IMG/VR virus record: IMGVR_UViG_3300031673_000155
Coordinates: 1 to 41,673 of that record
Source of the DNA: a virus
Direction: 5' to 3' (one strand)
Length of the DNA stretch: 41,673 bases
The stretch's first letter is position 1. Each line of letters opens with the position of its first letter. A program made the position numbers and the translations under genes. The notes below the pieces were generated by a model that ran no database searches, was not told the origin of the DNA, and saw nothing but the letters and a program-made list of their open reading frames with translations. This document shows, one piece after another, positions 13,568 to 21,900 of this stretch.

Positions 13568-13750
13568 TCAGCCTAGAAACAACTTCGCTATAGAAGCTCC
13601 GAAGATAGCCAATAGTAGAGCAAATTGGGCATTGACCTTTCGATTCAGGTGCTTAAAGTCGTTATGTAGGAACTCGTTGAACTTATCAACCGTTAGATAC
13701 TTTTTGGGTCGCCCTACCCCATTCTTCTCGCCGTTGCCGTTATCACTCAT
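13568..13750 (-). CDS. Small membrane protein of the lysis region, 60 aa
   Basis: The N-terminal 40 residues are hydrophilic (LTVDKFNEFLHNDFKHLNRK, a pattern common in small phage membrane proteins). The C-terminus (FALLLAIFGASIAKLFLG) is one transmembrane segment. It is the last gene before the late terminator and overlaps the previous gene by 8 bases. A holin or antiholin role fits its position. Confidence 0.7.
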   Translation of the reverse strand: MSDNGNGEKNGVGRPKKYLTVDKFNEFLHNDFKHLNRKVNAQFALLLAIFGASIAKLFLG

Positions 13751-13880
13751 CGTTCTGCCCCCTTCTCAATTCATTCAGACTATCTATAAGGTCACATACC
13801 GTATGCGCTAACCACGAAAACATCCCCGCAAATATAGCTGTTATGATTACCCCGATAAAGCACCATGCCATCCACTTCAA
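13743..13880 (-). CDS. Small membrane protein, holin-like, 45 aa
   Basis: The best start is TTG at 13880, overlapping the preceding stop (TTGA) with AAAGG upstream; an ATG three codons later is an alternative. The sequence MAWCFIGVIITAIFAGMFSW is a single strong transmembrane segment, followed by a charged C-terminus (ELRRGQNDE). Size and topology fit a class III-like holin or pinholin, but the family is not recognised. Confidence 0.6.
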   Translation of the reverse strand: MKWMAWCFIGVIITAIFAGMFSWLAHTVCDLIDSLNELRRGQNDE

Positions 13881-13981
13881 TCGAACACCTTTTTCCAGAG
13901 CTTCATTATCCAGACCCCAGTCCTTAGAATTATCCCCGCAAAGAACTGATACCACATTCGCCGGTTATTCTTCGTTATCAT
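13877..13981 (-). CDS. Small amphipathic membrane peptide, 34 aa
   Basis: The start at 13981 overlaps the previous stop (ATGA) and has GAGGCGGAA upstream. A basic start (MITKNNRRMW) precedes YQFFAGIILRTGVWIMKLWK, a hydrophobic helix with two positive residues. Translation is supported by coupling on both sides; function is unknown but the neighbourhood suggests membrane lysis. Confidence 0.5.
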   Translation of the reverse strand: MITKNNRRMWYQFFAGIILRTGVWIMKLWKKVFD

Positions 13982-14088
13982 TTCCGCCTCTGTGATAACC
14001 AGGCCACCAGAACTACCACACCCGCCACAATCCACAAGCACCCAAAGAATAGAATTACGGCTTCCCAATTAGGATATGTTGGTGTCAT
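13978..14088 (-). CDS. Single-span membrane protein, 36 aa
   Basis: The ATG at 14088 lies inside the end of the upstream gene, with AAGGA eight bases before it. The sequence (MTPTYPNWEAVILFFGCLWI, then VAGVVVLVAWLSQRRK) is an out-facing N-terminus, one transmembrane helix and a positive tail. It resembles very small phage holins or antiholins. It is too short for automated gene finding but is well supported by overlap and ribosome site. Confidence 0.6.
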   Translation of the reverse strand: MTPTYPNWEAVILFFGCLWIVAGVVVLVAWLSQRRK

Positions 14089-14281
14089 TTTTCGTTTCCT
14101 TTATGCGCTTATAGGCTCTTTCACCAAAGTATTCAAGGGTCGCTGCATCAAGCCCTATAGTAATAAGGGATAGCTCTAATTCCACGCCCTGAGCCGCGCA
14201 TAGAGTTCTTATCACCAGCCAGAATAACAAGCCTATGGGTCTTATTACTGACTTTATAAGCTCTACTACATTACTTGACAT
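14069..14281 (-). CDS. Membrane protein, possible holin, 70 aa
   Basis: The start at the ATG at 14281 is supported by GGAGG with 8 bases of spacing; upstream TTG codons lack that. A hydrophobic stretch (PIGLLFWLVIRTLCAAQG) and a second weaker one (ELSLITIGLDAATLEYFG) suggest one or two membrane spans, ending in a basic/acidic tail. It follows the tail hub gene, the usual place for holins. Confidence 0.65.
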   Translation of the reverse strand: MSSNVVELIKSVIRPIGLLFWLVIRTLCAAQGVELELSLITIGLDAATLEYFGERAYKRIKETKNDTNIS

Positions 14282-14314
14282 CTTAAAGCCCTCCAATTTC
14301 AATCCTGGTGCGTC

Positions 14315-15778
14315 TTAACCGAACTGCCGGTACATATCAGCCAGTGCATCCGCTATACTCTTGACCTTATTTGACAGCTCTAAGTGCATATCCTGTGGTG
14401 CCCCTTGTAAATTGGGCCTGATTATCTTAGTAACCCGCACCGAGACATCTATCCCCAGCTCCTCATCGATAACCGTTACTATCGAGCCGAGTTGCAATGC
14501 CTCGAAGTCGAAGTCGTCATATACAGACAGATCGGCGGCGTGAATAGTGTAGGTAACTGGCGGGGTTTTCGAGTTGGTCAATTCCGACCGCCCGAGTTCC
14601 AGGAGCGTCCCTGCCGTTCCTATATCCCTATTATTCCAGTTCTTGCTCAACCGTCCATAAGTAGCGATGACATCCCAGGCTATCAGGTAATCTGCCCTCT
14701 CATAAGTAACCGTATAGACTGCGCCTGCATCATAATCTCCTATAGCACAGCGCAGGGTGCGTTCATTTGCGCCTTGATGCCAGACATTATTTATCACATC
14801 GTCTTTATAAACTAAGACGTGGCTCGGCTTGGCATCCCCTGCCGCCGTCCAGTCGTTATAGCAGGAATAGAGGCTTGATAATGTTAGATAGCCGTATGTG
14901 CCATCAAAGGATTCGTCTGCCGTCTCTTTTAATACGGTAATATCGGATAGTTGCACTTCATTGCCGGAAGGGTATAATTTAGTGCAGAGCTGGCCCCAGT
15001 TCGTTTCCTTAGTTATACCTTGCAGGTTTTTACGGTAGCGGATTTGTTGCCCCTTATCCTCTCCGATGTCGTTAAGCCAGTGAAGCACCCGGTCATTGTC
15101 CACATAGATAAAACCAGAGCCGACTATATCGTAGAGCTGTAGGAGCGCCCAAAGAATAGACTGATTGGTTACTTCCAGCTTCCCGCCCTCCACGCCCCAA
15201 AAGTCTACTTCCCTGACAGTGAAATTGCGGGTACCGACACCATCATTAAAAAATCTAAGCTGTAATGCCGTAATTATCTTGGTGTCGCCTACACTTATTT
15301 CCTTCCAACTAGAAGGGTCGGTTGATACATCTGCAAGCCAGATACCATGCCATCCCCCATCATAGTAAACATCCACATCACATTCATAGGCACTAGAACC
15401 GCCTACGGTATAGGGCAATATTCTTATCTTGTCGCATAGAATACCTGCTGCAAATGTCAACTGTAAAAATCCCGTGTAAGTGGCAGAGGGTGTACTTATA
15501 CGCAAAGCACCCTGATAATCTTCTATATCGTCATAAGCAAGGGTTTCCTGTATCCATTCGACAGAAGGGTCATCGTGCCCCGTAGGAGTTATCCAGCCCG
15601 ACAAGTCCTCCCAAGTCGGCTCGATAGTCCCCTTCGTTATGGGGTTAGCATTTTCTTGAAAGTCTAAAAGCTCATCGATAACGGTATCCAAAGTTTTGCC
15701 TGTAGAGTCATAGCTTGAGATTAACTCACCCGCTAACTGGCTCATTAAACCTTCAGCCGTTATCTGTCTTCTTATCAT
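14315..15778 (-). CDS. Tail hub / Tal-like protein, 487 aa
   Basis: This is probably the tip hub of the tail. It starts in a 4-base overlap with the repeat protein whose last 80 residues look like the hub's N-terminal domain, so the normal Tal-type protein may be split across two genes. An early segment (IDELLDFQENANPITKGTI) and a C-terminal segment (LQLGSIVTVIDEELGIDVSV, then RVTKIIRP) are typical of 'prophage endopeptidase tail' hubs. The middle (residues 60-200) looks like a beta-sandwich, possibly carbohydrate-binding. No catalytic peptidase motif is seen. Confidence 0.75.
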   Translation of the reverse strand: MIRRQITAEGLMSQLAGELISSYDSTGKTLDTVIDELLDFQENANPITKGTIEPTWEDLSGWITPTGHDDPSVEWIQETLAYDDIEDYQGALRISTPSATYTGFLQLTFAAGILCDKIRILPYTVGGSSAYECDVDVYYDGGWHGIWLADVSTDPSSWKEISVGDTKIITALQLRFFNDGVGTRNFTVREVDFWGVEGGKLEVTNQSILWALLQLYDIVGSGFIYVDNDRVLHWLNDIGEDKGQQIRYRKNLQGITKETNWGQLCTKLYPSGNEVQLSDITVLKETADESFDGTYGYLTLSSLYSCYNDWTAAGDAKPSHVLVYKDDVINNVWHQGANERTLRCAIGDYDAGAVYTVTYERADYLIAWDVIATYGRLSKNWNNRDIGTAGTLLELGRSELTNSKTPPVTYTIHAADLSVYDDFDFEALQLGSIVTVIDEELGIDVSVRVTKIIRPNLQGAPQDMHLELSNKVKSIADALADMYRQFG

Positions 15779-17856
15779 TCCCTGATTTTCCTTTCAAGAT
15801 AGAGCAGGAATTTCTTTAATAGTGTGCCCGTTTCATAATCCCTAAGCCATAATTCATAAGAACGTGATATGTCGTCTAGTTTATCTTCGTCACCTGGAAT
15901 TTGGAATTCTAAAATAGGGGCTTCGTTAATAGCCTCTGTTAAGGATACGCCGTAAGCCCGTTCAATAATGTCCACCAGTTCCCCCGCGCTGTTGTGGAGT
16001 TCGACGATATAAGGCAGCCCCGGGGGAGCGATGATAACGAACTTGACTGTGGGAGTCCCAAAGGCTTCCTCTGTGCTAATTCCTAGAGGGTAGAGTATGA
16101 AGTTGACCGAAGCCATCCCAAAGGCTTCAGCCGATGGTATGCCAGTGGCCGTTATCGGCCCCGCTATAATCGGCGTCCCAAATGCCTCCAACGAAGTGAT
16201 ACTAGACGGCAACAGGATAAAGTTGACTTGGGGCGTTCCGAAGGCTTCCGCTGTCGCTATGGCTACGGGCTTAATGACCAAGTTTACGCTTGCCGTTCCA
16301 AACGCTTCAGCCGATGCAATGCCCGAAGGATATACAATAAAGTTAAGCTGTGCTGTGCCAAACGCTTCTAAAGAGGCAATCCCTGAAACTGAAATCGGCC
16401 CTGCTATGATAGGAGCGCCGAACGCCTCAGCACTAGCGATAGCCTGGGCTAATATATTCAGATTGACTTGGAGCGCTCCAACAGCCTCTTCGCTGGTTAT
16501 CCCCGAAGGGAATACTATGAGGTTGATTTGGGGAGTGCCGAATGCCTCATCCGAAGTAATCCCTACGGCTATAATCGGGCCTGAAACGATTGGAGTTCCA
16601 AAGGCCTCTAAAGAAGCTATCCCTGTCATAGAAAGGATATAGTTTAACTGTGCTGCGCCGAAAGCCTCAAGGGAAGCTATGGCCGATGCCAGGATTTTAA
16701 GGTTTACCTTTGGGCTTTCAAAGGCTTCTGAGGAAGATATACCAGTAGTGATTATAGGGCCGGTGGTGATAGCATTTCCGAAGGCTTCAACTGATGCTAC
16801 TCCAGAGGGATGAGTCCAGAGATTGACTTGAGAGCCGCCAAAGGCTTCAGCAGAGGCTATACCACCTGCATCTGTTATTGTTAGCGCCGCCGCCGCCCCC
16901 TCCCCATAGAGGGAGATAGTGTATCCCGCAGCGGAACCGAATGTCTCTGAATCAGAGGGGTCAATACATTCGCCCGAAAAAGTCCATAGACCGCTGCCCC
17001 CAGATGAGTCTGCCTCAATAACTGTGGAGCCAGACTCTCTTTTGTCAAAGCTCCCAAAATAATCCCCAGTTTCTACGGTTATATGTAATCCAGAGCCAGT
17101 CTGTTTGCTCCCTGCAGTAATAACTCCGATACTTTCGGAGTCTCGGCAGGTCAGAACATTCCCGCTTGCCGAGTAGGTGCCAAGCCAGACGTCCTCCCCA
17201 TCATAATACGAGTAGAGAAAAATCTCATAAGAGGTTATCTCCCCATCACCGTCTGCTGAGCCCTCTTTCTCCACACAAGTAAAATTTGATATTGTGACAT
17301 TGTCCCCTCTGTCAGTAGCCGCCGCCCCAATAGTAATAGTGCCAGGCTTAATGTCTAGTATCCTGCCCTTGCCATCAAGCTCATCACCCAAGCTCTTAAA
17401 CTTGTTATTAGCTGCGGTGATTAAGCCTTGAGCATTGTAGCCTTTAGGCAGGATTAAGCCGTTTCCGAGCCTCTCCTTATCCGCCATCATCTTGCGATAA
17501 CGGCTAAAGTTCTGGCGGTGGGTCGCACTACGGTCAGATAGGAAGGCATCGGCACTGGTCAGAATGTCGGGGGTGAATATTCTCTGGATTTCCTGCTCTA
17601 GTTGGGTCTTGGTGAAGCTAGGGTCTATCTTGATAAAATGGGTAAAGGCAGGGTTAGTTACCCATACCTTCGGCAAGCTATCAAGCCAAGCACTATAATC
17701 CTCGCCCTCTAATCCTCCGGGTATGCCAGTATCAGGGATTACAGGCTGGAGGATATGTTGAACGGCATAGCTCTTGTCGCTCTCAGAGGGGTAAAAGGCT
17801 ATCCCTACCTTGAGGCAGTCTTTATGTATGTGTGCGCCAGTAAATCTAGCCTGCAT
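15775..17856 (-). CDS. Repeat-containing tail protein B, 693 aa
   Basis: The start is ATG 17856 (AAGGGG upstream). The N-terminal 170 residues (MQARFTGAHIHKDCLK...) are not repeated and have no recognised family. Residues 180-330 form a Ser/Gly-rich beta domain, and residues 333-613 are 14 tandem copies of a 20-residue unit of the form GIASxEAFGTPxxNxxIxPS. The last 80 residues (LPYIVELHNSAGELVDIIER...) match the C-terminus of protein A and look like a hub N-terminal domain. It is likely a fibrous part of the tail tip involved in host contact. Confidence 0.8.
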   Translation of the reverse strand: MQARFTGAHIHKDCLKVGIAFYPSESDKSYAVQHILQPVIPDTGIPGGLEGEDYSAWLDSLPKVWVTNPAFTHFIKIDPSFTKTQLEQEIQRIFTPDILTSADAFLSDRSATHRQNFSRYRKMMADKERLGNGLILPKGYNAQGLITAANNKFKSLGDELDGKGRILDIKPGTITIGAAATDRGDNVTISNFTCVEKEGSADGDGEITSYEIFLYSYYDGEDVWLGTYSASGNVLTCRDSESIGVITAGSKQTGSGLHITVETGDYFGSFDKRESGSTVIEADSSGGSGLWTFSGECIDPSDSETFGSAAGYTISLYGEGAAAALTITDAGGIASAEAFGGSQVNLWTHPSGVASVEAFGNAITTGPIITTGISSSEAFESPKVNLKILASAIASLEAFGAAQLNYILSMTGIASLEAFGTPIVSGPIIAVGITSDEAFGTPQINLIVFPSGITSEEAVGALQVNLNILAQAIASAEAFGAPIIAGPISVSGIASLEAFGTAQLNFIVYPSGIASAEAFGTASVNLVIKPVAIATAEAFGTPQVNFILLPSSITSLEAFGTPIIAGPITATGIPSAEAFGMASVNFILYPLGISTEEAFGTPTVKFVIIAPPGLPYIVELHNSAGELVDIIERAYGVSLTEAINEAPILEFQIPGDEDKLDDISRSYELWLRDYETGTLLKKFLLYLERKIRE
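16021..16863 (-). repeat. 14-copy 60-bp coding repeat
   Basis: These are tandem in-frame units encoding GIASxEAFG-type 20-mers in tail protein B. The central EAFG is nearly invariant and the flanks vary by alternating two unit types (…VNLIIxPS and …IIAGPIIAx). Confidence 0.9.
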
Positions 17857-17886
17857 CAATGCCCCTTATTTGTCCAGCATTTCTTA

Positions 17887-20001
17887 TCATTCCCTGATGT
17901 CCCGTTCAAGATAGAGCAGGAACTTCTTAATCACTGTGCCGGTCTCATAATCTCTCAACCAGAACTCATAGAAGCGACTGATACCGCTTACCTTATCTTC
18001 GTCTCCAGGAACGGCGAACTCCAATATCGGAGCCTCATTGATGGCCTCAGCTAAAGATACGCCGTAGGCGGTTTCGAGGATAGCCACTAACTCACCTGCG
18101 CTGTTGTGAAGTTCAACAATGTAAGGCAACCCCGGGGGAGCGATGATAACAAACTTGACTGTGGGAGTGCCGAAAGCCTCTTCGGATGCTATGCTCACAG
18201 GATAGATGATAAAGTTTAGTTGGGGAGTCCCGAAAGCCTCCTCAGATGCAATACTAGAAGCAATAATCGGCCCCGCTATAATCGGTGTCCCGAATCCTTC
18301 AAGGGAAGTTATACTTGACGGGAATAGGATAAAGTTAAGTTGGGGTATGCCGAAGGCTTCACCCGTTGCAATGGCTACAGGCTCAATGACTAGGTTTATA
18401 CTCGCCGTCCCAAACGCTTCGCCTGATGATACACCTGAAGGATATACGATAAAATTCAGTTTCAGGACACCAAAGGATTCTCCGCTTGCTATGCCCTGAG
18501 CTATAATCGGCCCCGCTATAATCAGAGTCCCGAAGGCCTCAGCCGTTACTATCCCCGAAGCCAATATGAAATAATTGAGCTTGGGAGTCCCGAAGGCTTC
18601 CTCAGACGATATGCCAGTGGTCGTTATCGGCCCTGCTACAATCGCCGCACCGAAATCTTCAGCCGAAGTTACACCGGGGGGGAAGACAACTATGTTTATT
18701 TGAGGCGTTCCTAGAGCCTCAGCCGATGCAATCCCTGTTACACTAATAGGCCCTGCGACTATCGGAGTCCCTAGAGCCTCGGCACTGGCTATAGCCTGAG
18801 CTACTATGTGCTGATTAACGCTTAGTATGCCGATAGCCTCTTCGCTGGTTATGCCCGAAGGGAAGATGATTAGGTTAAGTTGAGGCTCACCTACTGCTTC
18901 AGCCGACTCTATGGCTACGGCGATAATCGGGCCGGTGATGATAGGAGTCCCAAAAGCCTCTTCTGAACTGATAGCATCGGGGAGAATAATCAAGAAATGA
19001 CTAATTAGAGGGCTTCCAAATGCTTCTAAAGAGGTTATACCTGAAGGATATATGATAAAGCTGACTTTCGCTGTGCCGAAGGCTTCACCCGTTGCTATGC
19101 CCTGAGCGATTATTGCTCCACCTATGACGGGACTGCCTAGAGCTTCTAATGATGCTATGCCACTTGGAGATAAAGTAAAGTCGACACTAGCCGTTCCGAA
19201 GGCTTCCGTTGAGGCTATCCCTGTTAAAGAAAGGATATAGTTAAGCTGTGCTGTGCCGAAAGCCTCAAGGGAAGCTATAGCCTGTGCTATGAGTTTAAGG
19301 TTTACCTGCGAAGTCCCGAATGCCTCTAAAGAAGTGATACCAGAGGCGATTAGGGGGCCAGTGGCGATAGGAGTTCCGAACGCTTCAACGGATGCTACCC
19401 CAGAGGGATGTGTCCAGAGGTTGACTTTTGAACCGCCAAAGGCTTCCGCAGAAGCTATACCAGCATCGAGGGTGATTGTTTGTGCTTCTACCCCCTCAGG
19501 ATAGTAGACAGTCATACGGATGAAGTCTACATTTGCTGCTCCATAAGCTCCCCCTATTGTTACGGATAGAACTACCCCAAAATCAGCATCCTCAACCATT
19601 GCCTTTGTGGGAGTAGCCCCCCAAGTGTCTAATGCTCCACCATAACTTATGTTTTCTTCGGAGGTTGACCATTCATCTGCATTTTTCTTGTTATCTCCGA
19701 CTAAAGCACCAGCGGCATCAAGTAATTGGACACGATAATCAAAAACATCGTGTGCTGAGCCACCTTCTAATCTGTTTATCTCAACTAGAATACCGTCAAT
19801 AGTTGCTTCAGCAGGCAGGCTAAAGCCGAAGTTGGTCGCTTTTAGGCGGAAAGTGTATTGATTGGCTTTGACAGAGTAGGTCTGAGCATAACTCCCATCA
19901 TCAGCCTTTATTCTATCGGCGTCAGTCCAATCTCGGTCATCTTCGGGAAGAACCGACTGGGTTGCCGCTGTCCCTGGGTATGTAGCTCCTGTATCAGCCA
20001 T
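17887..20001 (-). CDS. Repeat-containing tail protein A (paralogue of B), 704 aa
   Basis: The first 180 residues are a distinct beta-rich head (MADTGATYPGTAATQSVLPE..., EATIDGILVEINRLEGG), a module often found on phage structural proteins. Residues 181-623 contain 22 copies of the same 20-residue EAFG unit used in protein B, and the last 80 residues match B closely. A and B therefore arose by tandem duplication followed by replacement of one N-terminus. The protein ends in LERDIRE at the exact point where B ends before the hub. A host-range role is likely. Confidence 0.8.
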   Translation of the reverse strand: MADTGATYPGTAATQSVLPEDDRDWTDADRIKADDGSYAQTYSVKANQYTFRLKATNFGFSLPAEATIDGILVEINRLEGGSAHDVFDYRVQLLDAAGALVGDNKKNADEWSTSEENISYGGALDTWGATPTKAMVEDADFGVVLSVTIGGAYGAANVDFIRMTVYYPEGVEAQTITLDAGIASAEAFGGSKVNLWTHPSGVASVEAFGTPIATGPLIASGITSLEAFGTSQVNLKLIAQAIASLEAFGTAQLNYILSLTGIASTEAFGTASVDFTLSPSGIASLEALGSPVIGGAIIAQGIATGEAFGTAKVSFIIYPSGITSLEAFGSPLISHFLIILPDAISSEEAFGTPIITGPIIAVAIESAEAVGEPQLNLIIFPSGITSEEAIGILSVNQHIVAQAIASAEALGTPIVAGPISVTGIASAEALGTPQINIVVFPPGVTSAEDFGAAIVAGPITTTGISSEEAFGTPKLNYFILASGIVTAEAFGTLIIAGPIIAQGIASGESFGVLKLNFIVYPSGVSSGEAFGTASINLVIEPVAIATGEAFGIPQLNFILFPSSITSLEGFGTPIIAGPIIASSIASEEAFGTPQLNFIIYPVSIASEEAFGTPTVKFVIIAPPGLPYIVELHNSAGELVAILETAYGVSLAEAINEAPILEFAVPGDEDKVSGISRFYEFWLRDYETGTVIKKFLLYLERDIRE
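18133..19461 (-). repeat. 22-copy 60-bp coding repeat
   Basis: These are tandem units encoding the 20-residue EAFG repeat of tail protein A; one unit is 22 residues and the last is 21. Copy number differs from protein B (14), indicating expansion or contraction by recombination. Confidence 0.9.
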
Positions 20002-20062
20002 TATCTATCCCCGCTTTGAGGCAGTCTTTATGAATATGTGTGCCAACGAATTTAGCCTGCAT
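19994..20062 (-). pseudogene. 22-codon remnant of the tail protein B 5' end
   Basis: Just upstream of protein A a frame with a good ribosome site (AAGGAG, 5 bases) reads MQAKFVGTHIHKDCLKAGID and ends after two more codons. Protein B begins MQARFTGAHIHKDCLKVGIA. The match shows that protein A's gene replaced the 5' part of a second copy of B; the leftover start still could couple translation into protein A. Confidence 0.75.
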
Positions 20063-20074
20063 CAATGCTCCTTA

Positions 20075-20278
20075 TTAGAGTTTATCTTTGAGCGCAGCCT
20101 TATCTTCCGGGGAGAGTTTATCAGCCATAGCCTGCAACTTTTGGTCGCCCTGTTTGGCTTCCATAAGACGGGCGATTTCCTTAGCAATGCCCCTGAGTTC
20201 CTCTACCTGAGCGGTTATGTTCTGCTTCTCCGCCACCAGTTCCTGATAGCTCATATCCTCATAATTAGTCTTTGCCAT
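20075..20278 (-). CDS. Coiled-coil small tail-region protein, 67 aa
   Basis: The sequence is a charged coiled coil (YQELVAEKQNITAQVEELRG) ending in a short helical hairpin (LSPEDKAALKDKL). It lies between the Dit-proximal genes and the repeat proteins and may be a chaperone or structural adaptor. It overlaps its upstream neighbour by 14 bases. No family is recognised. Confidence 0.65.
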   Translation of the reverse strand: MAKTNYEDMSYQELVAEKQNITAQVEELRGIAKEIARLMEAKQGDQKLQAMADKLSPEDKAALKDKL

Positions 20279-20678
20279 TGTTTTTAACCTCCTTCTTCGG
20301 TGGGTGCTGTATTAGCGAGGGCGTTCCGACCTTTTCTTCAGACGGGATGCCCTTTAACGGAACCTTTTTATGCTTCTCATAACGGGCTTCTTTGTGGGCT
20401 TCTTCGATGATGTCTTTGTTAGTGCTTAGAGCGAGGGGGAAGTTTTGGCTCATAAGAAAGGACTGGTCGCTGATTACCTGTTCGTGCTTGATTATCTCTT
20501 CTATATTCCGAGCTTGCGCCATTATTGCTTTAGAGAAGTAGATAGCAGCTTCCCAGGGTAGGCGCTGAGTTTTATCGGTCCCTATCTGCCATATCACATC
20601 CGTCTTGTCGTGCCCGATTCGCATTGTCCTGATTTTAGGGATAATAATTTCGGGTGCTTTGTTGCCATTATCAGCCAT
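20265..20678 (-). CDS. Hypothetical tail-region protein, 137 aa
   Basis: A basic N-terminal half (PEIIIPKIRTMRIGHDKTDV) precedes a helix with two aromatic clusters (WEAAIYFSKAIMAQARNIEE). The C-terminal 40 residues are Lys/Pro-rich and probably disordered. It is placed between structural genes, so a tail-completion function is plausible but unproven. Confidence 0.6.
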   Translation of the reverse strand: MADNGNKAPEIIIPKIRTMRIGHDKTDVIWQIGTDKTQRLPWEAAIYFSKAIMAQARNIEEIIKHEQVISDQSFLMSQNFPLALSTNKDIIEEAHKEARYEKHKKVPLKGIPSEEKVGTPSLIQHPPKKEVKNNGKD

Positions 20679-20689
20679 TTTTTTGCTCC

Positions 20690-21103
20690 TTATAACTTAA
20701 AGATTTTGTTAGCGCCGGCATCCCAGGCAACGGTAATATCGCCGCCGTTGGGAGTGCAGGGTAGGCCGGTTGCCGTGTCAATGCAGGCGATTAGCCAGCT
20801 CGTTGCATCAGTACCGCTATCCATGTAGATAACGATATACTCGAACTGGTCGCCAGCTACGGTTGCGATAGTGTTATCGTCCGCATCCGCAACGCCGAGT
20901 GTCGAAGTCTTTGTTGCTAGAAACCCTGCGCCGGCTGTGGCCACGATACCCGCATCCGTAAGGTCTACCTGGTCCTCATCGGTGTCAATGTTCAGCGTGT
21001 AGTCAGCCGAGTCCATAAAACAAATCTCGATGTCATTAGTTGTCCAGTCTATGTCCCCGTCTAAAAAGTGCCCCCGTCCTAAACCGTAAAGTGCATTCGC
21101 CAT
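20690..21103 (-). CDS. Beta-rich tail structural protein, 137 aa
   Basis: The sequence ANALYGLGRGHFLDGDIDWT, then FEYIVIYMDSGTDATSWLIA fits a family of small phage structural proteins I have seen next to distal tail genes: beta-sandwich, Asp/Thr rich, one domain. It may decorate the tail tip. Start has AGGAGG upstream. Confidence 0.65.
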   Translation of the reverse strand: MANALYGLGRGHFLDGDIDWTTNDIEICFMDSADYTLNIDTDEDQVDLTDAGIVATAGAGFLATKTSTLGVADADDNTIATVAGDQFEYIVIYMDSGTDATSWLIACIDTATGLPCTPNGGDITVAWDAGANKIFKL

Positions 21104-21123
21104 TTCCTTTTACCTCCTGTTTT

Positions 21124-21900
21124 TTATAGATATGCTGCCCGGTAAACTATATTTAATACCCCTGGGTTAGTGTCCCAGAAGTCCGTAACCTTGATATGGT
21201 TGGTAGCCCCTGGTATCAAGCGGGGGAACTGTCCAGTCACCTTAGCCATAGCCGATACAGCATTGTTGGTCGCATACCAAAGGCTACTGTCTATAACGAA
21301 AAGGTGTCCGTTGCCTACATCATCGCCCGCCACACCAGTACCCCAGGAGAACTCCTCTGTAGTATCGGTATTCTTGACCTTGAGAGCGATACTGGTCAGG
21401 GCATCGCCGGCAGTTAGGGTATAGACAGGCTTTGCATAGGCAGTCCCGCCCACTACAACATCAAAGGTTATATCGCCACTCGTTATAGAATGGGGACCAC
21501 TGGTAGTCGTATTGACGTCATAGGCTAAGGGGTCATCGGCGCTAAAGGTTATCTCTCCTCTAAAGGCATACGGGCTTATCAGTTGCCCGTTAAGGCTCAT
21601 AAACCTAGCTGTCCAATACCTGTCATCGAGAATATCAAGTACAAGCTGCCCTGCTTCCTTCTGACCACATATCCTCTTGATACTGTCGATGTAACTAAGT
21701 AATGTAGCTGTGCTTGCTGCCTTGACCACGACTTCTAGCATGATAATCTTAGCCGGTGAAAGTGAACTTGAAACATACTCTCGGTCTTGAAGCTGGACAG
21801 GATCGGCGCTGAGCAAGGCACTCTGAGATGTCGCGCTCATTACTAGCGTTAGCCCATAGGTACTCAGGTCTATATTGTTATACTTAAAACTCCAGCTCAT
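21124..21900 (-). CDS. Distal tail protein (Dit-like), 258 aa
   Basis: This gene lies immediately after the tape measure (4-base overlap), where Dit is expected. The N-terminus (MSWSFKYNNIDLSTYGLTLV) and the segments DREYVSSSLSPAKIIMLEVV and RFMSLNGQLISPYAFRGEIT match the beta-sandwich ring domain of siphovirus Dit proteins. The second half is a galectin-like beta domain. It forms the hexameric connector between tail tube and tip hub. Confidence 0.8.
   Translation of the reverse strand: MSWSFKYNNIDLSTYGLTLVMSATSQSALLSADPVQLQDREYVSSSLSPAKIIMLEVVVKAASTATLLSYIDSIKRICGQKEAGQLVLDILDDRYWTARFMSLNGQLISPYAFRGEITFSADDPLAYDVNTTTSGPHSITSGDITFDVVVGGTAYAKPVYTLTAGDALTSIALKVKNTDTTEEFSWGTGVAGDDVGNGHLFVIDSSLWYATNNAVSAMAKVTGQFPRLIPGATNHIKVTDFWDTNPGVLNIVYRAAYL

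Noticed and set aside
16021-19461. CRISPR-like array of regular 60-bp repeats
   Set aside because: The units are in-frame protein repeats with no unique spacers of constant length and no cas genes.
16097-19504. Long plus-strand frames opposite the EAFG repeat arrays (for example 16097-16642, 18206-18499, 19253-19504)
   Set aside because: They are periodic reverse complements of the repeat codons (KASxEAIP-type repeats), have no ribosome sites or promoters and no domain. They are products of repeat composition.
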